Positions 6,471 to 12,490 of a stretch of 12,490 nt of DNA are shown one piece after another. The DNA is taken from assembly GCA_021779875.1 (NCBI GenBank), contig JAJXZV010000286.1, forward strand, positions 1-12,490, read 5' to 3'. The DNA is from Pseudomonadota bacterium (GTDB taxonomy: Bacteria > Pseudomonadota > Gammaproteobacteria > Steroidobacterales > Steroidobacteraceae). Both the position numbers and the translations under genes were made by a program. Position 1 is the first letter of the stretch. Every line of letters starts with the position of its first letter. Below the pieces are notes generated by a model. That model did no database searches and had not been told where the DNA came from. It saw only the letters and a list, made by a program, of their open reading frames with translations.

Positions 6471-7631
6471 ATGGCCATATCACTGCTCCAAACCTATCGT
6501 GTCGCCCGCTATCTGGCGGGGCGCAAGCTCCGCGGCGTCAAGCGTTATCCGCTGGTGCTGATGCTCGAACCGCTGTTCCAGTGCAATCTCGCCTGCGCCG
6601 GGTGCGGCAAGATCGACTATCCGAAAGAGATCCTGCAGAAGCGCATGAGCGTGGAGGCGGCGCTTGGGGCGGTGGACGAATGCGGCGCCCCGATGGTGTC
6701 CATTCCGGGCGGTGAACCGCTGATCCACCGGGAGATGCCGCAGATAGTCGCCGGGATCGTGGCGCGCAAGAAATTCGTCTACCTGTGCACCAACGCGATA
6801 TTGCTCTCGAAGCACATCGATGAGTACCAGCCCTCGCCCTATCTCACCTTCTCGGTCCACCTCGACGGCAACCGCCGCCGGCACGACGAGTCGGTGTGCC
6901 AGGAGGGCGTGTACGACAAGGCGGTCGCGGCGATCCGCCTCGCGCGCAGCAAGGGATTCCGGGTCACCGTCAACTGCACGCTGTTCAACGGCGAGGATCC
7001 GCAGGAGGTCGCGGAGTTCTTCGACACCGCGATGGAGCTCGGCGTCTCGGGCATCACCGTGTCGCCCGGGTACAGCTACAGCCATGCGCCGCGGCAGGAC
7101 GTGTTCCTCGGGCGCAGCGCAAGCAAGCAGCTCTTCCGCGACATCTTCAGCCGCCGCCGCCGGCCTTCGGGCGTGCGTTGGGCCTTCAATCATTCGGGGC
7201 TGTTCCTCGATTTCCTCGCCGGCAACCAGACCTATCAGTGCACGCCGTGGAGCACGCCGACGTACAACATCTTCGGCTGGCAGCGGCCCTGCTATCTGCT
7301 GTCCGATGAGGGGCACGCGCCGACCTTCAAGTCCCTCATGGAGGACACGGCCTGGGATCAGTACGGCGTCGGCCGCAATCCGCGCTGCGACAATTGCATG
7401 GCGCATTGCGGGTTCGAAGGCACCGCGGTGGACGACGCGTTCAGCCATCCGTTGAAGGCTCTGGGAGTCGCTCTGCGCGGACCGCGCGTGGACGGCCCCA
7501 TGGCGCCCGAGCTGCCGTTCGAGTACGCGGAGGAATCGAGGTCGCGCAATATGGCCGCGATTCCCGTGAGCGAGATCAAGCGTGCGGCTCCGCGGCGCGA
7601 GGACGAGGCATTGGAGACGGAATCGCGCTGA
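6471..7631 (+). CDS. hpnH: HpnH, radical SAM adenosylhopane synthase
   Basis: HpnH couples the 5'-deoxyadenosyl radical from SAM to diploptene to make adenosylhopane, the first step of side-chain extension to C35 hopanoids. The 386-residue protein starts MAISLLQTYRVARYLAGRKL and has the radical SAM cluster motif CNLACAGC (C38, C42, C45), the SIPGGEPL motif and YLCTNA with C106, the position reported as important for quenching the product radical in studied HpnH enzymes. C-terminal cysteines (YQCTPW, PCYLL, CDNCMAHCGFEG) suit an auxiliary SPASM-like region. The length is normal for the family. The ATG at 6471 fits family N-termini but has no Shine-Dalgarno sequence. It heads a rightward unit with ispA 13 bases downstream. 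HpnG, which normally acts next, is not in the window. Confidence 0.96.
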   Translation: MAISLLQTYRVARYLAGRKLRGVKRYPLVLMLEPLFQCNLACAGCGKIDYPKEILQKRMSVEAALGAVDECGAPMVSIPGGEPLIHREMPQIVAGIVARKKFVYLCTNAILLSKHIDEYQPSPYLTFSVHLDGNRRRHDESVCQEGVYDKAVAAIRLARSKGFRVTVNCTLFNGEDPQEVAEFFDTAMELGVSGITVSPGYSYSHAPRQDVFLGRSASKQLFRDIFSRRRRPSGVRWAFNHSGLFLDFLAGNQTYQCTPWSTPTYNIFGWQRPCYLLSDEGHAPTFKSLMEDTAWDQYGVGRNPRCDNCMAHCGFEGTAVDDAFSHPLKALGVALRGPRVDGPMAPELPFEYAEESRSRNMAAIPVSEIKRAAPRREDEALETESR

Positions 7632-7644
7632 CCGGCGCCGCGCC

Positions 7645-8562
7645 ATGGCTGATACCAATCCGGTGAACGAGCCCGATTTCGCAGGGCAACTCGAGGCGTG
7701 GCGCGTTCGCATGGAGGCCGCGCTCGCCGCCCGGTTGCCGGCCGCCGACGCGGTGCCCGCGCGGCTGCACGAGGCCATGCGTTACAGCGTGCTCGGCGGC
7801 GGCAAGCGAATTCGGCCGGCGCTGCTGTTCGCGACGGCGCGCACCCTCGGCCTCCCGGAGGACCGCGTGGAGGCCGCCGCCTGCGCCATCGAGCTCATCC
7901 ACGTCTACTCGCTGGTGCACGACGACCTGCCGGCCATGGACGACGATGACCTGCGGCGCGGCCGCCCCACCTGCCACAAGGCGTACGACGAGGCCACCGC
8001 CATCCTGGTCGGCGATGCACTGCAACCGCTCGCCATCGATCTGCTGGTGCGCGATCCGGCGCTGCCGGATGCCGCGGCGGTGCGGCTGCGGTTGATCGGT
8101 CTGCTCTGCGAGGCCAGCGGTTCGCTCGGCATGGTCGGCGGCCAGGCGATCGATCTCGCGGTCGAGGGCACCCGGCTCGACATCGCGCAGGTGGAGGATC
8201 TGCATGCGCGCAAGACCGGCGCCTTGATCCGCGCGAGCGTCCTGATGGCGGCCGAATGCGCGCCGGGCCTGGAACCCGCGCATCGCGAGGCATTGGCGCG
8301 GTTCGCCGCCGCCATCGGCCTGGCCTTTCAGATCCAGGATGACCTCCTGGACGTCCTCGGCGACACGGCGACCTTGGGCAAGGCGGCGGGAGCGGACCGC
8401 GAGCACGCCAAACCCACGCACCCGGCGATCATCGGCATCGAGGAGTCGCAAAGGCGAGTCCGTTTGCTGCATGATGAGGCGCTCGAGTCGTTGCGACCCT
8501 TCGGCGATCACGCCGCGCCGCTGCGGTCCTTGGCGAACTGGCTGTTGTCGCGGCGTTACTGA
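7645..8562 (+). CDS. ispA: Farnesyl diphosphate synthase (class II polyprenyl synthetase, IspA type)
   Basis: This 305-residue trans-prenyltransferase condenses IPP with DMAPP and GPP to give farnesyl diphosphate, the precursor of squalene and hence hopanoids. Motifs in order: GGGKRIRP (residues 51-58); IHVYSLVHDDLPAMDDDDLRRG with the first Asp-rich motif D93 D94 and D99 (the longer DDx4D spacing of bacterial FPP synthases); GGQAIDL; RKTGALI; and the second Asp-rich motif QIQDDLLDV (D232, D233, D236), followed by GDTATLGK. The whole pattern closely resembles E. coli IspA, so a C15 product is likely, though geranylgeranyl synthase activity cannot be excluded. The ATG at 7645 is chosen over the upstream in-frame ATG at 7582, which lies inside hpnH and would add a basic, unconserved stretch. 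No strong ribosome binding site is visible; it is probably coupled to hpnH. Confidence 0.93.
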   Translation: MADTNPVNEPDFAGQLEAWRVRMEAALAARLPAADAVPARLHEAMRYSVLGGGKRIRPALLFATARTLGLPEDRVEAAACAIELIHVYSLVHDDLPAMDDDDLRRGRPTCHKAYDEATAILVGDALQPLAIDLLVRDPALPDAAAVRLRLIGLLCEASGSLGMVGGQAIDLAVEGTRLDIAQVEDLHARKTGALIRASVLMAAECAPGLEPAHREALARFAAAIGLAFQIQDDLLDVLGDTATLGKAAGADREHAKPTHPAIIGIEESQRRVRLLHDEALESLRPFGDHAAPLRSLANWLLSRRY

Positions 8563-8585
8563 GGCTCCTCCGAAGGCGGTGGCGA

Positions 8586-10283
<1,698 letters not shown>

Positions 10284-10287
10284 ACGG

Positions 10288-10304
10288 CCGGCGCGGGGAG
10301 CCGG
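10288..10304. terminator. Weak inverted repeat at the cyclase / opgD convergent junction
   Basis: The 24 bases between the facing stop codons hold a 5-bp inverted repeat (CCGGC ... GCCGG, 7-base loop), followed on the plus strand by ATTTCA. This could act as a short terminator for the cyclase transcript. The stem is short and the T-run is only three bases, so support is weak. Confidence 0.25.
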
Positions 10305-10307
10305 ATT

Positions 10308-11948
10308 TCACCCCATCAGGAGCTTGCGTTCCCGAGGCGACGGCGGCGTCCATTGGTAGATCCAGGTCTCCGTCAGCGGCACGCCGCCCACCCGCAGATA
10401 CAGCCGCAGGTCGATGGGCTCGACGTCGTCGTCCGGCGGCCGCACGTCGAACAAGGCGCGATAGCCGTTGAACTCCGCGACGTAATGCGCGGTGACGTGC
10501 AGGGTGGTGCCGCGTGAGACGGTGACGACCGCCTCGACCGGGGCGTCCTTCGCCAGCGCGCCCAGTTCGCCGCCCGTGAAATCCACCGCGAAGTGCCACG
10601 AGAAGAAGTCCCGCTTGACCCCCACGGTTCCGCCGATGCCGGTGCGGGTGGCGATGGTGCGCGCGAGCGTCGGTCCGAACGGGATGACGGTGCCCCAGTA
10701 GAGGCGGTAGCTGAACAGCAGTTCCTGTCCCGGCGCCGGCTGGTCGGCCGGGTTCCAGAAGGCGACGATGTTGTCGAAGGTCTCGTCGATCGTGGGAATC
10801 TCGACCAGCTGAACCGCGCCGCGACCCCAGCCGCCGTGCTCGCCGGGCCTCGGTTCGACCCACAGGCTCGGCCGGCGGTCGTAGTACACGCCGTCGTCCT
10901 GGTAGTGGTCGAAATCGCGGTCGCGCTGCAACAGGCCGAAGCCGCGCGGATCCTCGTCGAAGTAGGAGTTCAGATGCACTTGCGGCGGATCGACCAGGGG
11001 TCGCCAGATCCACTCGCCGGCGCCGGTCCACATGGCGAGGCCGTCCGAATCGTGGATCTCGGGGCGCCAATCGTTCGCGGCGCGCCGATCGTTCTCGCCG
11101 TAGAAGAACATGCTGGTGAGCGGCGCGATGCCCAGGCGTTCGATGGGCTTGCGCGGGTAGTAGGCCGCATCGATGTCCATGATCTGGGTGCCGCCGGGGG
11201 CGATCTGCATGCGCAGCGCGCCGGCGATGCTCGGCGAATCGAGCAATGCGTAGAGCGTCATCGTCGTGGCGTCCTTCGCCGGCCGCTCGAACCAGAATGC
11301 CGTGAACCGCGGAAACTCCTCCGGCCGCGCGAATGCCGTGTCCACCGCGAGTGCCCGCGCCGAGAGGCCGTACTGCCGGGTATCGCCGCCCACGGCGCGA
11401 AAGTAGCTGGCGCCCAGGAAGGCCGCCACGTCGGCCTGCCAGTTGGTGATGAATTGCACCCGAAAGCCCGCGAAGCCGGCGCGCTGGCGCATGATCGCCG
11501 GATCCAGGCCGCTGCCCTGCCAGGTGAACATCGACGGGTCGTAGACGATCTCCCGAGCCTGGCCGTCCACCACCTCGTAGAGGTGCACCGGGTCGAGGAA
11601 GCCGCGGCCGACGTGGAAGAACTGCAATCGGAAGGACAGGCCGAGATCGCGCCAGAGCGCGCGATCGGGGCGGAAGCGGATCGACTGGTATTGGTCGTAG
11701 TCGAGCGACGCGAGCGCGGCCGGCGGCCGCTCGGCGGGCGGCCGGTAGGCGTTGCTTGCGAGCCAGTGGGCCTGGCCCTTCAGCCAGGCGAAATCGAAGG
11801 GTGCCGGCGAGGCGGTGCCCGCGGCCCCGGCCTGCGGCGGCGCGGCCGGGGCGCGGGCCGGGGCCGCGAACGATTCGGCGACCCCGATCCGGGCCGCGGC
11901 CGCCCAAAACGCGCCTCGGAGAATGGCTCGACGGTCGATCATGGTCAT
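10308..11948 (-). CDS. opgD: OpgD/OpgG-family periplasmic glucan biosynthesis protein, Tat-exported (GH186)
   Basis: This 546-residue MdoG/OpgG-family protein acts in the periplasm on the beta-1,2-glucan backbone of osmoregulated periplasmic glucans. The N-terminus MTMIDRRAILRGAFWAAAAR is a twin-arginine signal, which points to OpgD rather than the Sec-exported OpgG; E. coli OpgD is also about 550 residues. Conserved blocks include FDFAWLKGQA, YRAVGGDTRQYGLSARALAV-like residues near 182-202, MFFYGENDRR (280-289), RPEIHDSDGLAMWTGAGEWIWRPL (295-318) and IPTIDETFDNIVAFW (384-398). E. coli OpgD was described as a GH186 beta-1,2-glucanase. D300 and D388 here occupy the segments where I recall its catalytic aspartates lie, so activity is likely but unproven. 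The ATG at 11948 has GAGGAA (11960-11955) at 6-base spacing, overlapping the opgH stop; the gene follows opgH by 10 bases. Confidence 0.85.
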   Translation of the reverse strand: MTMIDRRAILRGAFWAAAARIGVAESFAAPARAPAAPPQAGAAGTASPAPFDFAWLKGQAHWLASNAYRPPAERPPAALASLDYDQYQSIRFRPDRALWRDLGLSFRLQFFHVGRGFLDPVHLYEVVDGQAREIVYDPSMFTWQGSGLDPAIMRQRAGFAGFRVQFITNWQADVAAFLGASYFRAVGGDTRQYGLSARALAVDTAFARPEEFPRFTAFWFERPAKDATTMTLYALLDSPSIAGALRMQIAPGGTQIMDIDAAYYPRKPIERLGIAPLTSMFFYGENDRRAANDWRPEIHDSDGLAMWTGAGEWIWRPLVDPPQVHLNSYFDEDPRGFGLLQRDRDFDHYQDDGVYYDRRPSLWVEPRPGEHGGWGRGAVQLVEIPTIDETFDNIVAFWNPADQPAPGQELLFSYRLYWGTVIPFGPTLARTIATRTGIGGTVGVKRDFFSWHFAVDFTGGELGALAKDAPVEAVVTVSRGTTLHVTAHYVAEFNGYRALFDVRPPDDDVEPIDLRLYLRVGGVPLTETWIYQWTPPSPRERKLLMG

Positions 11949-11954
11949 TGCCCG

Positions 11955-11960
11955 TTCCTC
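11955..11960 (-). promoter_or_regulatory. Ribosome binding site of the opgD-type gene
   Basis: GAGGAA on the minus strand overlaps the opgH stop codon (TGA at 11961-11959) and lies 6 bases before the ATG at 11948. This favours the first ATG over the second in-frame ATG two codons later, and it suggests translational coupling of opgH and opgD. Confidence 0.6.
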
Positions 11961-12490
11961 AAATCAAGAAGCCCGGCCGATGCTGATCGGGCAACTGCGA
12001 CAGATGATTCAACAAGTGAGCGTCCGCGGCGACCTCGATGCGCTCGGCCGGCGTGAGCCACTGCAAGGCCTCGTCCAGGGTCGCGGCATCGCGCAGCTTC
12101 TGTTGGGCCGTGAAGTAATTCGAATCGGGCCGGCCGCGCGGATCCGCGGGCCGCGGCAGATTGTCCTCGATGTGGCGCCGCTGGGCATCCCGGTTGCGCG
12201 CCAGGTAGCGCAGGCCGTCCTCGGGAAGGGGCGCCGCCTGCGCGAGCAGGCGGCGGCGGCGGCGCACCAGCAGCGGCGCGTCCTGCTCCTCCGGCGTGCG
12301 CAGCAGCGCCACCCGGGACAGCATCCGGCCGATGACCGCGCTGCCGCTCGCGCGCGACAGCGGCACGGAGAGAAACAGCCCGAGCAGCGCCGGCGACAGC
12401 CAGGCGAGCAGGGGGGGCGAGAGGAAATAGGCGATCACGGCCATGATGCAGCTCATGATCATGTGCCGCCGATGATAGCGCCAGGCGTCG
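11959..12490 (-). CDS. opgH: OpgH, glucan glucosyltransferase, C-terminal part (5' end off the window)
   Basis: Only about 176 C-terminal residues are present; the frame is open to the right edge (first visible residues DAWRYHRRHMIM). They comprise membrane segments (CIMAVIAYFLSPPLLAWLSP and ALLGLFLSVPLS), then a basic, hydrophilic cytoplasmic tail with RTPEEQDAP, a run of five arginines, LARNRDAQRRHIEDN and a terminal PGFLI. This layout (membrane pair, the LRxPEE motif and a charged tail) matches the C-terminus of OpgH/MdoH, the inner-membrane processive enzyme that builds the beta-1,2-glucan backbone from UDP-glucose. The catalytic domain is not visible, so the identification rests on the tail and on its position 10 bases before an OpgD/OpgG-family gene. 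The order opgH then opgD differs from E. coli opgGH. An ATG at 12462 is internal. Confidence 0.8.
   Translation of the reverse strand, partial: DAWRYHRRHMIMSCIMAVIAYFLSPPLLAWLSPALLGLFLSVPLSRASGSAVIGRMLSRVALLRTPEEQDAPLLVRRRRRLLAQAAPLPEDGLRYLARNRDAQRRHIEDNLPRPADPRGRPDSNYFTAQQKLRDAATLDEALQWLTPAERIEVAADAHLLNHLSQLPDQHRPGFLI

Noticed and set aside
7582..7644. An earlier ATG start for ispA inside the hpnH end
   Set aside because: It would add 21 basic residues not typical of IspA, while the ATG at 7645 gives the usual length and follows hpnH by 13 bases.
10593..12056. A 487-codon open frame on the plus strand opposite the opgD-type gene
   Set aside because: It is an antisense shadow in high-GC DNA; the opposite strand encodes conserved MdoG-family blocks.

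Overview
The window is a high-GC proteobacterial chromosome segment carrying the right-hand part of a hopanoid biosynthesis locus, followed by a periplasmic-glucan locus. The order is hpnA (partial), a ferritin-like gene, hpnL, hpnK, hpnJ and hpnI, then hpnH, ispA, a membrane GGDEF cyclase, opgD-type and opgH (partial). Hopanoid genes next to osmoregulated periplasmic glucan genes point to a Gram-negative proteobacterium. The IspA-like prenyl synthase and a Tat-exported OpgD suggest gamma- or betaproteobacteria, but this is an inference and no species can be named.

Layout: hpnA runs rightward off the left edge and ends at 893. Facing it is a compact leftward operon (6192 to 930): hpnI, hpnJ, hpnK, hpnL and a ferritin-like diiron protein gene. 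Its genes are separated by 1 to 3 bases or overlap. A 278-base divergent intergenic region (6193-6470) separates it from a rightward operon (6471-10283): hpnH, ispA, and a diguanylate cyclase with an exported sensor domain and a membrane bundle. Facing that, from the right edge, is opgH (C-terminal part only) followed 10 bases later by the opgD-type gene. Both convergent junctions are short and hold GC-rich inverted repeats.

How the genes work together: IspA supplies farnesyl diphosphate for squalene. HpnH adds a 5'-deoxyadenosyl group to the hopene skeleton and so begins the extended C35 side chain. HpnI, HpnK and HpnJ then decorate bacteriohopanetetrol: HpnI adds GlcNAc, HpnK de-N-acetylates it, and HpnJ rearranges the sugar to the cyclitol ether. 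HpnL is a polytopic membrane protein of unknown exact role. The ferritin-like protein has a complete-looking diiron signature and no assigned function. Squalene-hopene cyclase (hpnF), hpnG, the squalene genes hpnCDE and the exporter genes hpnM/hpnN are not in the window; they may lie to the left of hpnA or elsewhere.

The points most worth checking are the start of hpnK (apparently CTG, with a good ribosome binding site, so ATG/GTG/TTG gene callers would lose the metal-binding TADDFG motif), the unassigned ferritin-like protein, and the diguanylate cyclase in the hpnH-ispA operon.
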